Shown in pieces: positions 12,047-24,001 of a DNA stretch of 64,000 nt; position 1 is the stretch's first letter, and each line of letters opens with the position of its first letter. Source of the stretch: Chondrilla cf. caribensis (Eukaryota > Porifera > Demospongiae > Chondrillida > Chondrillidae); the NCBI GenBank assembly GCA_964020155.1, contig OZ026549.1:1777633-1841632 (forward strand). Reading direction: 5' to 3'. The notes beneath the pieces were generated by a model. The model saw nothing but the letters and a program-made list of their open reading frames with translations, had not been told where the DNA came from and searched no databases. Made by a program: the position numbers and the translations under genes.

Positions 12047-13891
12047 TCAATTCCCAGACGGGAAGAAGTAATAAATTCCTGTGCTTTGGAAGAACTTGAC
12101 CACATTTGGGCACTGTGCAGATCCAGCTGGACACTGACTGATAACAAGAGAGGCAATAACCAGCACAGTTCCTAGTATAGCCATCACCACTGCCAGACAA
12201 CAAAGACCTGTGAAAAGGAACAGAATATGAAATAACCGTTTCTTTGTCTCCCAGTTTCAGCATGGCAAACTCTGAATACTTAAGTGAGGTTCTAATTCTG
12301 CTATGTGGACGTACCCATGAATTGGTGATGGCTTCAAACAATAGCACTTACCAGACAATAGCTGTCGGCACTCACTAACATTGAGCCATACTCTAAAGCT
12401 CACATACAATATATGTCTGTTGTAAGTGGAGGGATTAACGTGATAATCGAGTTGTAGACAATGAGAAAGTCATGCCGTTTGTAGTAAGAGATATTAGGTA
12501 TAAAAACAACGATGACAACTTGCATCAACTCCCAGTAGCTATACCACCTACACTAAAACATTGGCTAGGTATGAGATTAGCCAATATTTAACACATTTCA
12601 ACAGTAATTGCGATATAAAATTTCACCTGATGCAATAATTGCTTGTGTGAGACAGTACAATTGATGTGATCATTGAATACTTCACCAACACTGTCACACA
12701 CTGCATGTACGTATGTACATATTATACAGCGGAACCTCCCTATTAGGGACACTTTAGGATCTTGATTTTAGTCCTTATTACAGAGGTTTCCTCAATTCAG
12801 AGGTCACTTAATACACTACAGTACTACACTGGGACACAGAATGGTGTCTTTACTACAGAGGTTTCTGCTATTCAGAGGTTTGTAGTAGAGAGTTTCCACT
12901 GTACAGTAGAACCTCGTTAAGAATTAAGGCAAATTTATGCTTAACACACAAACCAATTTTTGTCCTCTATTTGGTTTGCTGTCGTAGTGTACATATACAC
13001 GTAGTAAGGAAATCCTGATAAGAAGAACGTCTGATAACAAGAACTCATTTGGTAGGTCCTTTGTAGTTTGTCTTAACGTGTTTCTACTGTACAGTGAGGA
13101 TATACAGGGAATAGAAAGAGGTGAGGATCCAATCAACCCTAGTGTGATACACAGTGTAACATGGACACAGTGGGAGCTCGGTTGGGCAGTTTGGATTGAC
13201 AATGCTACAGTAGCCTGCATGAGAGCACACCACTTTAGAACAGGACAGTAGTTAAGTGCACACATACAACAGAAATCACTCAGAGACAATGCAGTTCGAT
13301 AACAAGCAGTAGACAGCACTACATACCTCACATCTACAGGACTCTCACACTATACCACTCCACACAGGGTACATACGTATAATTTAGACCACTCTAGCTG
13401 GTCTCGTAAGTGTCACCACTTGTGGGGCTCCTTTACACAGTTAAACTGGTAAAGTGAGTACCTTGAAGGGCATGTACACCAAGTCTGTACTTCTTATCGG
13501 ATGTATTCACTATCAGTGCTGGTTGACACAAGCACATGAGCTGGGGACTTAAAGGAACATACAGTACATACTGTACGTACTAGCTACCAATCTACTCTAT
13601 CAGCCACGGACCTCAGGCTTACGACAGTTAACACAATCAGTGAGATATTAAGTGAACTTACACTTCCCAGGAGGCTGCCGCTTCACTTCCCTGGTCGAGC
13701 GAACAGCATCTTCGCCGTCCTCTGATTGCGTCTCACTTTCTACAAACAGTACATATGAAAGAGTATGTACAATACATGATAGTCTACAAGTACATACAGC
13801 AAAGAGTACCACAGACATTGAGAAAAAATACATACAGAAATTAAAGTACTAAAGGACAATTGAGAGAGTATAGTCAGTCACACACAAGCAC

Positions 13892-13933
<42 letters not shown>

Positions 13934-13935
13934 GT

Positions 13936-13983
<48 letters not shown>

Positions 13984-15224
13984 TCAGCACATGTGGTGGA
14001 GAACATACAATGTATAACATCAAGTACACACATAATATACAAAATACATAATTATACATACTGTAGAATACGTACATATGGCACATATGGTATATTTAGC
14101 ATATGCATACTTATGTAGCATTCCTGTACAGTACAGCAAAGTACTATGTTTATACACACTTGAGTGCACCCACATAAAAGTCTGTGAAAATATTAGCACT
14201 TGAGCGATAGAGTTTCTCTGGCTTCAATAACAACACCACACCTCAACAAAAAGCTCAATCCCTGAGCAATTTTCAACAAGCACTGGCCATACAAAGGCTT
14301 ACAGAGCGGACCAACCTCTATGTTGTCATTTCGTTCAAGAAATATTTGAACAAATCATACACATTGGTATCAGTCATGGTTTGTGACAAAGACAAATTTG
14401 CAGACAACACAATGAGATAAATACCAGTCTGTAACCTGTGAGTGCATCTGTAAACATGCACAAACTGGCTAACCATCACCGCTGTGCTGGTCCTTTTCAA
14501 GTTCTCTTCTCCTTTCTTCTTCAAGCTTCTTGTGCTCCTCCTTTCTTCTCTGCTTTTCCTCTTTCTTCCTCTGTCTCAGTTCATTTTGAGCCTTTTCCTC
14601 CTCCAGTGCTCTCTGGCGTTCGAGTTCTGAGTAGAGCATTTGAAGACACACAATGGGGGCATTTTAAAGACTGCGTAATCCTTCATCTACCAGACACACA
14701 ATACTCCCTAGTGTACACACAATACTCCCTAGTGTACACACATTACTCCCTAGTGGACACAGTACTTCCTAGTGTACACATACGTATAATTACATCTACA
14801 ATAAAATTCAAAGACTCCAACGTTCCCAAATGCAGGTATCAAAGGGCAGTGGCTTTAATTCCACTTGGAAAGGTTGTTAAGGGGGAGTATTATCTCCAAA
14901 GGTGGCTGGGGTGGTAGGGTTATCCATGCATACATAGCTAATGCACCTGGCAACCCATCAAGATAACTGACTGTGATAAAGTAAATACCATTACACTATA
15001 TATTATGTAGACCAGCACACACCTCCTTGGTGTACAAGGGCCTCAGCTGGCAAGAGTACAGCATAGTTGTGGTTACATGCTATATACACAAGAATGGGGC
15101 CTTGGTGGAAAGGCATTTTTACTGTAAGTCAGTTCACTCTCTCTGTGTATATGTACATACGTATATTATGATAAAACTGAGGTGTGATTCACTTTGCGAG
15201 TATCACTAGCATATATCGACCACA

Positions 15225-15308
<84 letters not shown>

Positions 15309-15601
15309 AACACACACACACACAAACACGCACACGCACACTCGCACACACACCTCGCTTTCTCTCAAGCTCCTTTTGTCGCTGCCTCTCCTCTTCCGAT
15401 GCCTTCTCCTTGAGGTATTGAAGAACCTGTCAGTGGTGAGTGAGGGCACGTCAGTAGTATGGGCCAAACTACAGTGCTTACATATAGGTTTGTACCTAGT
15501 GACACCTCCAGACTGAAAAAATGTTATTACAGAGTAGGCGAATCGACATGATTGATAAAACAAATAAAGTCACACTCAACGCACGAACACCCACAACACG
15601 A

Positions 15602-15666
<65 letters not shown>

Positions 15667-16459
15667 TTTATACGCATACGTACATACACAAGTATACACA
15701 TACCATACTTAAATCAGACATATCATACACATCTCACCCGCTTAGCACAATCCCTACATTCTTTCTCATCCACACAAGACCCAGCTACATCAGCAAGTTC
15801 TTTGTCCAATGGATTCTTCTTCAAGTCAAGAAACTGTAGTTGCTTCAAGTGGCGAAAGGACAAGGGAAGTGTTCGTATCTCGTTCCCAAAGAGATCGAGC
15901 CTCTTCAGGTTGACCAGCTGTCCAATAGACTGGGGGAGCTCTTGTATGTGATTCTTACTGAGATCCAAAGATGTTAAATGTTTCAAATTCCCAATGGAAT
16001 CCTGAGAAATTGAAAAACACAATCAAATTAACAATTAAAATGAAAAGTACATACATCTATAATTATCAAAGCACGTGAATGTACCCAGACCTGACAACAC
16101 TGTGATGAAAAGGTCTCGTTTCATAGATGCAGGCTGGTCAGCTATTTGTGTTGAATTGTTAGGGGTGATGACATTGAATTGGAGGCAGCAATAGGATTAC
16201 GTTTACAATGGAGTCTGCCTGAAGTGTACTTAAAGTTACAACATCATTTCATTTGAACTATCGATCTTTGATACATAGGTTGGAGCCTTTGTAGTATTCC
16301 TGTGAGGTTTGGATTATCCGGACTCCACTGCATATCTATGCTGACTTCAAATGTTGCAAGTATCATTATTTGCATTGAGATCACAGGCAATGACGGTGTA
16401 CACGGCTATTGGGCATGGGGAGGTATTGGGACAATATCAGCCTTTTATTGTAGGTATGT

Positions 16460-16527
<68 letters not shown>

Positions 16528-18492
16528 GCACGCACACACATACACACACATACACACACTTGTGAATTAAAGTACCCACCAAAAAGACCATTTGTGTGGA
16601 GGGCCGATAGACGTATTTACATATGTACGTATGTACATATATACACATAAGTAGTACATTGAACAACACAAACACATTTATGTACGCATGTACTGAAAAT
16701 GCCATATAATATTTAACACATCTGTAAATACTGGTTCACTCAACACCAGTATGAACACATTTCCAGTATATCTGTTACTAACATTGAGTACATTTTCAGT
16801 AAACTGAATCTATTATGCGATGGAAAGTTGAAAATAAGAATAAACACAAGAGCCAGTGGAAACAAAGGCAGTGTCGGTACTCTAATGTGTCAGTGTTAAC
16901 AGTCTTCACTCAAGCGTGAAACTACCATCACAGACACTCCCTATATCCATTCAAGTAAGGTGAATGGAGTGGTGATGACCCATCTAGCATGCTAAATGTG
17001 ACAGAGCTCATGTGTGTATAGTGGGACCTGGCTAATCACCACTTTTGTTCCTTGTGAATCGTTGAATATAAACCAGGCGTTGGATGAACCAGGCGTTGGA
17101 TGAACCAGGCGTTGGATAAACTAGGCGTTGGATGAACCAGGTGTTGGATGAACCAGGCGCTGGATAAACCAGGCGTTGGATGAACCAGGTGTTGGATGAA
17201 CCAGGCGCTGGATAAACCAGGCGTTGGATGAACCAGGTGTTGGATGAACCAGGCGTTGGATAAACTAGGCATTGGATGAACCAGGTGTTGGATGAACCAG
17301 GCGTTGGATAAACCAGGTGTTGGATGAACCAGGCAGAGTACACTGTCCACAACTCAGTGAAAATAGACAACAAGTGTTGGGTGAACCTCTGGTTGCATCA
17401 ACCAGAGGTACGTAGGTCTCCTTACTACGTATTTCATACCCATCATGCTATTGCTTGGATTGAAACGAGGCAAAACTGGGTATGGTAGACAAAATGGGTC
17501 AACCAGCTACGCATGTAGTACATGTATGTACGTACATACGGGTATGTATGTACGTAAGTACAGTACAAATACAGGAAAATGTAACTTGACATGAACTGAC
17601 TGTGACAGTGTGTAGGAGGGGAGAGGTTTATCAACAGACAGGCCGGAATGGATCAATGAGAATCCGATAAAACTCACAGGCAGAGAATCGAGCTGATTAG
17701 TTGAAGCATCCACTTTGATTGCTTTTGGTACTTGCAACTAGGATACAAAAAGGAGCCATCAATATGATACTTGACAAAAAGAATATTTTTTAAAATCCTA
17801 AGATGCTTGCTTTACAATAGGTACATACCACCAGTGATACAGAACTGCAATTTTCACTGTTCAACTGTTGAGCATGACTACGTTGATGGATAGTCCACCA
17901 AATGTTGTGTACATACTCTCCTGTTGAAGTTGTATCAAAATAAAGTTGTTCCCTTAATGCAATACTTGGTTCTTCAATTTCATTTTTCAGATGGGCTAAC
18001 TTAAGGCAATAATTTTACCCGTAAACACATCAACTTAATGAAGGTAACCCATACGAGAATCGCCTGGTTACAATTTTCAAGCTTAATTTCGAGGTAGAGG
18101 TGAAGCTATACATCCTCTAGATCAGCTCAACTCCTTCAAGGAAGTCAATATTCAATACTTTGTCTTTGCTCATCTAAAATAGACGGGGCGCGTTACAGGT
18201 AGTACCTATTGTAAAACGTATCCAGTCATAAAATATAATGAATGTAACCTTAGCTAAGACACTAGATGGAGAAACCTACATAAGCTAAAACGAGTATCCA
18301 TGAAAATGTAACAAAGTGAGTCTGTCTTAAAACATGCGATCTCGAGAATGGTCGCAAAAACACATAAGTATTTAAACTAACCAGCTCTTTTACAGGAAAC
18401 GAAGTCAGTTCACATGTACTGAGGTCAACTTCGTCATCTTCTAGGCGATCCAGAATGTACTGTTTTGAAATTTTCTCCTTTCCGGCAGCCAT
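12047..18492 (-). CDS. LRRC59: LRRC59-like leucine-rich repeat ER membrane protein
   Basis: Seven exons give one continuous frame of 297 codons plus stop: 18492..18382, 17737..17678, 16001..15738, 15426..15354, 14626..14480, 13739..13662 and 12207..12047. All have GT-AG borders and matching phases (0,0,0,1,1,1). The order matches vertebrate LRRC59 (307 aa). An N-terminal segment (VDLSTCELTSFPVKEL) leads into LRRs with LTSLDLSKNHIQELP and LKRLDLFGNEIRTLP. A capping segment with NPLDKELADVAGSC and DEKECRDCAKR follows, then a highly charged Glu/Arg coiled coil. A single membrane segment (LCCLAVVMAILGTVLVIASL) precedes a short lumenal tail ending YYFFPSGN. In vertebrates LRRC59 is a tail-anchored ER protein linked to ribosomes and nuclear import of FGF1. 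The start codon sits in AAAGATGGCTGCC, which resembles a YY1 element. Confidence 0.93.
12727..12901 (-). mobile_element. MITE, CAGTGGAACCTCTCTATTA family
   Basis: 175-bp TA-flanked copy, inverted relative to 3573, in the last intron of LRRC59. Its right TA is shared with the next element at 12904. Confidence 0.85.
12904..13089. mobile_element. Second MITE type with CAGTAGAA(A/C)C(A/C)CGTTAAG ends
   Basis: 186 bp with TA on both sides. The left end is CAGTAGAACCTCGTTAAGAA; the right end read inward is CAGTAGAAACACGTTAAGAC. Related sequence (GTTCTTGTTATCGGATGTTC context) occurs inverted at about 47640 and 63360. Confidence 0.8.
13878..13982. repeat. (AC)n microsatellite
   Basis: AC tract with one GCGTGC interruption, in the intron between LRRC59 exons 5 and 6. 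Confidence 0.95.
14694..14782. repeat. 21-bp tandem repeat, about 4 copies
   Basis: Unit ACACACAATACTCCCTAGTG plus T, with small differences between copies. It lies just upstream of LRRC59 exon 5 on the minus strand. Confidence 0.85.
15222..15352. repeat. (AC)n microsatellite abutting an exon
   Basis: The AC tract runs directly into the splice donor of LRRC59 exon 4 (15354): the intron begins GTGTGTGTGCG. Length changes here sit right at the 5' splice site. Confidence 0.9.
15601..15665. repeat. (AC)n microsatellite
   Basis: Pure AC tract about 75 bp from LRRC59 exon 3. Confidence 0.95.
16464..16558. repeat. (AC)n microsatellite
   Basis: AC tract with short ACGC and ATAC interruptions in LRRC59 intron 2. 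Confidence 0.9.
17066..17335. repeat. 16-bp minisatellite, about 17 copies
   Basis: Unit AACCAGGCGTTGGATG with C/T and G/A variants (AACTAGGC, GTGTTGG, GGATAAACC). It is flanked on the left by GTGGGACCTGGCTAATCACC, a MITE-type end. Variant motifs such as TTCATCCAACACCTG and TTTATCCAACACACA recur at 19265-19400, so the unit probably derives from a dispersed element. Confidence 0.9.
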
Positions 18493-19117
18493 CTTTGTGG
18501 GAAATCCCCTAAATATCCACCCACGCACCGTAATTATCAATGCCTCATGCGATGTTTGTTCGTTGCGTTCCGGTTCGGGAATATTGCTCGTTCCATCATA
18601 GTATGCGCACCTTCACTTCCGGTAGAGATAATCCGACTTGAATGAACATGCAGGGAAGATTATAGCTACTAGCGAAGATGAACCATTACAGAAATGTAGC
18701 AGAAGGCAAGCATGCAAGACTGACCACATACAAGAAGCTTTAAGGATGGATGATTTAAAACAAATAGCCACTCTCAAACAATTGCATCTCAGTAATGAAT
18801 TACACTAAACTTTACCTGTCTCATGTCCATAATATATATGGCAACACCCTGCAGAGGGGATCGAAGCCACATGCTGTCTTGATTATTGATCGATTGATCC
18901 ACAGTATGTACAGCTATAGACTGTAGACACATGCTCATATACAACAGGGATGATGTACACATACATAATATGTATATGCCCATGTACATTCTGTCAGAAG
19001 ATATTATAAATGTAGTTCTGATCATGAGAATTCATAAATACGCAGCTGAGCAGACATAGATGGGCAACAGTAACAGACAATAATAACATGTTTATAAATC
19101 AAATTAATCTACATCTG
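18493..19117. other. Intergenic stretch: LRRC59 promoter and PAM16 3' flank
   Basis: Sequence just upstream of the LRRC59 start contains CACTTCCGGTAG (ETS-like CTTCCGG) near 18615 and several CpGs, consistent with a TATA-less housekeeping promoter. Further right there is AT-rich unique DNA up to the PAM16 stop codon. No additional exon is supported. Confidence 0.45.
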
Positions 19118-20261
19118 TCAGGTTTGTGATTGGTCGTTTTTCTGCTGTTCTTGGGACTTGTGGTGGGTACTCTCTAGCTCCATGTCCAACCTCTCCTTTG
19201 CCCTGTACACCTGCAGACATGAGGACATATGGACATAATGGAAATAAACATTGTACATACGCTCACAATTGGTTTATCCAACACACATTTTTCTGATAAC
19301 TCATTTCCCCAACACACATTCGTGATTTCAGCTAGACTGAGTTGTGGACAATTAAGGTATCCCAGTTCATCCAACACCTGATTCACCCAACACATTTACA
19401 AGAAGTCAACAAGGCAAGATAAGCCAGGCCCAGGGCGGGGTAAGAGGCAGCATGTACGAGACACAAGAGGACAGAGTAAATAGACAGGAGGTGAACCTTA
19501 GTCTCGTATAACATATCTTCAGCTATATCACCGTAGTTGGTTGAGGTCCCTTGGTCCAGTGACCACCAAACCCATATCAAACATATGTATGTACCCATAG
19601 CAGATCGAGGTCCATCACATACATAACTTGGGAGGTGGGTTCAGTAATCATTATTGACCAACTTCTATTACGTCATTATTTACAATGTCCTGCCAACTAA
19701 AATATTGTAAAGGGTGGGGATAGGCGTAAATCCCTGTTGTTTCCTCATTCTGCCACAAATGCAATGCTGGTGTTCTTCAGCCAGTACATCCCAGGACAGT
19801 CATCCAATATGCTTCGACTACACATTTGGGTTTTCAACATCAACACAAACTTCCCCCGATGAATGCCTCACTACAAATATTTAGGTTGAAATTGAACAAC
19901 TGGAAGCAAACTGCGAGATTTCATTTTCGACACTTGGGCTATTTTGTTACAGATACTCATTAAACCATAAAATTTTCAATCTTGTTGAAATCGCAAACGT
20001 ATGCACTCGGGTCCAGTGATACTAAAAGTACACCACCAACACAACAATTGGAGGTAATGTTTGAAAGGAGGAATTGAATTCTTATGAATCGTACCGTTTC
20101 AAGTTGATTGACTCACTTTTGATTGTAAATAGAAAGAACCGCCTGACTTCTTATCATTAGCTTTGAATAGATGCTCAAAATTCTATACAGGGGTACATAC
20201 AGCACATGCACACATGATTACATATATGAAAATACACATACAAACTTGTGTGTATGCTCGT

Positions 20262-20315
<54 letters not shown>

Positions 20316-20376
20316 ATGTGTGCACACACATGCACACACACAGACACAAAAACACACACTTGTGTTCATGCACGTA

Positions 20377-20446
<70 letters not shown>

Positions 20447-20447
20447 G

Positions 20448-20525
<78 letters not shown>

Positions 20526-20541
20526 TACACACACACACACA

Positions 20542-20574
<33 letters not shown>

Positions 20575-20595
20575 ACACACACATACACACACATA

Positions 20596-20634
<39 letters not shown>

Positions 20635-23600
20635 ACACACACACACAGACACCAGTGAAACAGGATGCATTATACATACTTTGATATACGTTTCTGGATT
20701 TGAAGTATCTTTGACGTTTAATATCTGCATTGCCTCCTTTGTGGGAAAAACCAAAGAAGTAGAGTAAACATGGCAAAAGTAATACAATCCCACATCACTA
20801 CAAACCGAGAAATTCCCACCTATGCACATACGTACGTAGGTATAGTCTATACCTACTAACATGGCTGCATCACCATACAACAGATATTGCAAATGAGACT
20901 ACATGTGTACCTGTAGGACCAGTCAAAGTGGTTTCAGATGTGAGATGGTCCTTATTTGAAGTTGATATTGTGCACAGAGCAATGCAGTACAGGGAATAGA
21001 GGTCCTGTAACTGGGTTAGTCTTGTTGCTTGGAAACAAGGTTGTGTTCCACTATTTCACAGAACGCATGTATGTATGTGTGTAAATACTTGTCAAAGTTC
21101 ATTTTCACCTACTACATATACATACGTACCCACTCTACTACATATACATACGTAGTAGAGTCTACTCAAGTTAAAGTTGCTCAACTCAACTTCTCAATGG
21201 GTATATAGTACATGTTTGCCCAACAGTCTGTTGTTTAGACTATAAAAGTCTGAAATTTTAATGGAATTTTTGATAAGCCTAACTTATCAACTGTCACTAG
21301 AAAATCAATTTATCCAGACTCCAATAGATACTCTATAGATTATCCATGAATATATACAGCATATTATGTAGTTGATGGAGAGGGATAGGGGTGTGGTGGA
21401 GTATATTAAATTATAACAAGTAGTACATATAAATGTGTTCGTTACAAATGGAAGTCAAAGAATGCAACCCTCTGGTAGGGTACATATGTTGAGGGTTAGT
21501 CTGTTATGACAAGTACACTGGTATTCATTACAGAAGTTGGGAAGAGAATGCAATTTGTTAATTCCACACAGATGGTGATTATAAACCATTTGAAGACGTT
21601 ATTCATTTGGGAAACTAAAGCGAAGATGCTACAAGGGAGAATGAGTCTTTTGAGAAGACATGATTTCACGCAAATATCGAAATGCACTGGCAGAGTGAAG
21701 ATTGGCCTATCTCAGGTGGACGTGGTGGTCTCAGACTTACAAACTAGACCAAATTCTGCTGCATGTCTACTACAGCAGCAGTCATGTAGGATTTCACTGG
21801 ATCACACAGGTGGTTCATTGTGAAGCTCAAAAGGCAAGCTTTCTGGTAACCACAGTAATATTCCCTTCCTCTGTTAAATGAGATCACCAGAAGTATCAAA
21901 ACACATTATATAATGGGACATAGTGGGAGCAAACACTATAGGCAGGTGGCTATTCCAGGGAGGTGTCTGGGGACAGAGGTTATGATTACAGTTGCTATGA
22001 GCATAAACACATCAGTCAGGAACTAACTGGGCCTGTACGATTATGGTGATGATATGATTAGTGCTCTTGGAATTCATTATTGTGATGTGGATGATAAGTA
22101 AAGCATTTTTGGGACAACACGCCCCTTGTGTACTTGTAAATGTGAATTTGTTCGTGATTCCAGCTCAAAACCTTTACTCAACACATACGTAACTTCATTA
22201 GTTAATAGGTTGTTTCATTATGGAAATTTAATTGGAATTCAACCTGCTCAGGGAGAAAGGAGAAAAGAGAAAAACCGACAACTGCGTGGCTCGAACCCAG
22301 GGTATCTGACTGTAGCCGCCATCACCACTGAGCCATGAAGCCACCACAGTAACCAGCCCCCCCTCAATTCTCCTTTTATACTACACCGGTGGTACTGCCA
22401 ACTGCAGTCTCACACCAGTGAGACCACACAGCTGTGTGGATTTAATACGTTGATGCATTACTAACTCTGTTAGTAATACGTAGGTTGTAAAAAGATAGAT
22501 AGGTTGTTAGTAAAAGGTTGTTTCATCTACTCTTAAACTTGATTTCTTGACTAGGTGTAATACTTCAAATTTTATTCATCGTTATAGAAAACCTACGTAC
22601 GTATAATCACAGTATATGTACATATGTATTATTGTGATAATGGTGATAACGATGCCTATTATGGTGATAAAGTGTACACCAATATGGCCTAGAGCTAAGG
22701 TCCTGAAAAATAGAATCTCACCTCTAAGCCCATCCCTGTGTATGCGTTGTACTTGACTGTTTTGGTTGCATCTTTACCACTTTCAGAAGCAGCTGCCTTC
22801 GTGGCAGTACCGGCTACAAATGGCGGAAAAACACAGGTGCACGTGATTTCATTGACGTTTGTTTGTTTCACCTACTGTTCATCAAACCAGGGAAAATCCC
22901 ACACAAGCAGATAACTGCCATGCAAGCAATCCAATGAATAAAATACGCAGGAGTGGTATGAGTTGACGTACGCACAATACACAAGGTAAAGGAGCCACTG
23001 GGTTCATGGAGATACAGTCCAACGTACTTAGTGAGTACCTTGAAGGGCACACCAAATCTGTACTTTGTATCAGACTACTTATTATCAGTACTGGTTGACA
23101 CAGCGTACATGAGTTAGTACACACTAGTACATCTATTTGACTTCAATCGACCTTAGTGTATTACAAAACAAATCCAAACTCATAATACCTCTCCGGTTAT
23201 ATATGAGAGAAGAAATTTATTAAGATTATCTAACAGAACGTTTAAAATGATCTTGATATTAAGAAAGGCTCCATTCAGGTGGCATTAATATACTATTATG
23301 ACTAGATATGCCTAAATGTACATGTGTACACCTATATCGATCAATTCATATGGATATCCATATCCGTATTGCCACTCTAGTCATGGATACTCAAATACAA
23401 TGTTTAGATGACTACCTTTTAATTGGATCAACTACAATAGAATATTTGCTGAACTGAGAGCATTTTAGTCTTACCTTGCATTTCTTCTCTGAGAGCTCTG
23501 GCGAATGCTCTCGCCACTACCTGGCCTCCGGCCATTATTATCTGGGCTATGTATCTCGCCTAAAAAAAGAAAGAAAGTTGAATGAAATGACATCCCTAAT

Positions 23601-23651
23601 ATCATAGGTGCTAGATAGCGTAAGTAGATGTAAATTCACTCCACCCACCAT
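19118..23651 (-). CDS. PAM16: PAM16/Magmas, J-like subunit of the mitochondrial import motor
   Basis: Six exons give a single 131-codon frame: ATG 23651..23649, then 23559..23475, 22813..22722, 20736..20680, 20182..20117 and 19210..19118. Splice phases agree throughout. The protein starts with a hydrophobic segment ([20 protein letters not shown]) like other PAM16 proteins, followed by a low-complexity linker, then the degenerate J domain: [30 protein letters not shown] and [12 protein letters not shown]. As in other family members, the HPD motif of true J proteins is absent (DKK at that place). PAM16 pairs with PAM18/TIM14 at the TIM23 channel in the mitochondrial inner membrane to control mtHsp70. 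Human PAM16 has 125 residues. The coding part of exon 1 is only the ATG, directly followed by the intron donor GTGGGT. Intron 3 (20737-22721) and intron 4 hold most of the repeats. Confidence 0.93.
20262..20652. repeat. About 390-bp compound (AC)n microsatellite in PAM16 intron 4
   Basis: Several long AC blocks separated by GTATGTGTGC, CAGACACAAA, TACGAAC and similar short interruptions. It is the largest AC repeat in the window and lies between PAM16 exons 4 and 5. Confidence 0.95.
22219..22514 (-). mobile_element. tRNA-related (Pol III box) retroposon-like element
   Basis: On the minus strand a tRNA-like segment has an A-box-like TGGCTCAGTGG (about 22336) and, about 40 bp downstream, a B-box-like GGGTTCGAGCC (about 22288), the spacing of tRNA genes. 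It lies between two copies of the 12-bp direct repeat AGGTTGTTTCAT (22207-22218 and 22515-22526), which could be a target-site duplication. The acceptor stem does not pair well, so it is not a functional tRNA. It could be a SINE or a tRNA pseudogene. It sits inside PAM16 intron 3. Confidence 0.4.
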
Positions 23652-24001
23652 TTTATGTGATTGTGCAATAATTCTCGTCTCTCGCAATAATCGGCTTCGC
23701 TAGACCATACGCCCACTCAACCACGTGGAGGCGACCACAATGGCGGTTTGATGACTTCCCGCTCTTTTCAATTCAGTTTGAGCGTGGGTAACCGGGATCA
23801 TTGCCTCATTGTGAACCTAGTGGGAAAGTATCAAAACGAGCTAACAAGGTTTGTTCGCCAGCCACTTCTAGCCTCTAGAATGAATATGACCTTCTATTAT
23901 TTCGTTCGTCGCGGCGTCCTTATTCACAGAGATGTTTTTCAAGGAAGTCCATTATTTTCATAAATGGTTACACTTTCTCTCTGTATCACTTCATTTAGGA
24001 A
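23652..24001. promoter_or_regulatory. Bidirectional promoter region between PAM16 and CTP synthase
   Basis: Only about 350 bp separate the divergent PAM16 and CTPS start codons. The interval is CpG-bearing (CTCGTCTCTCGC, CGTCGCGGCGTCC) and repeat-free, has an ACAATGGCGGTTTG motif resembling a YY1 site, and has no clear TATA box. A polypyrimidine tract plus CATTTAG acceptor just before the CTPS ATG suggests a 5' UTR intron for CTPS within this interval. Confidence 0.6.

Noticed and set aside
11849..12175. 108-codon plus-strand frame
   Set aside because: It is antisense to the last LRRC59 exon and has no recognisable domain.
21506..21823. 105-codon plus-strand frame inside PAM16 intron 3
   Set aside because: No domain, no splice partner, no sign of codon bias; treated as chance.
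22270..22340. Functional tRNA gene
   Set aside because: A and B boxes are present but acceptor and T stems do not pair properly.
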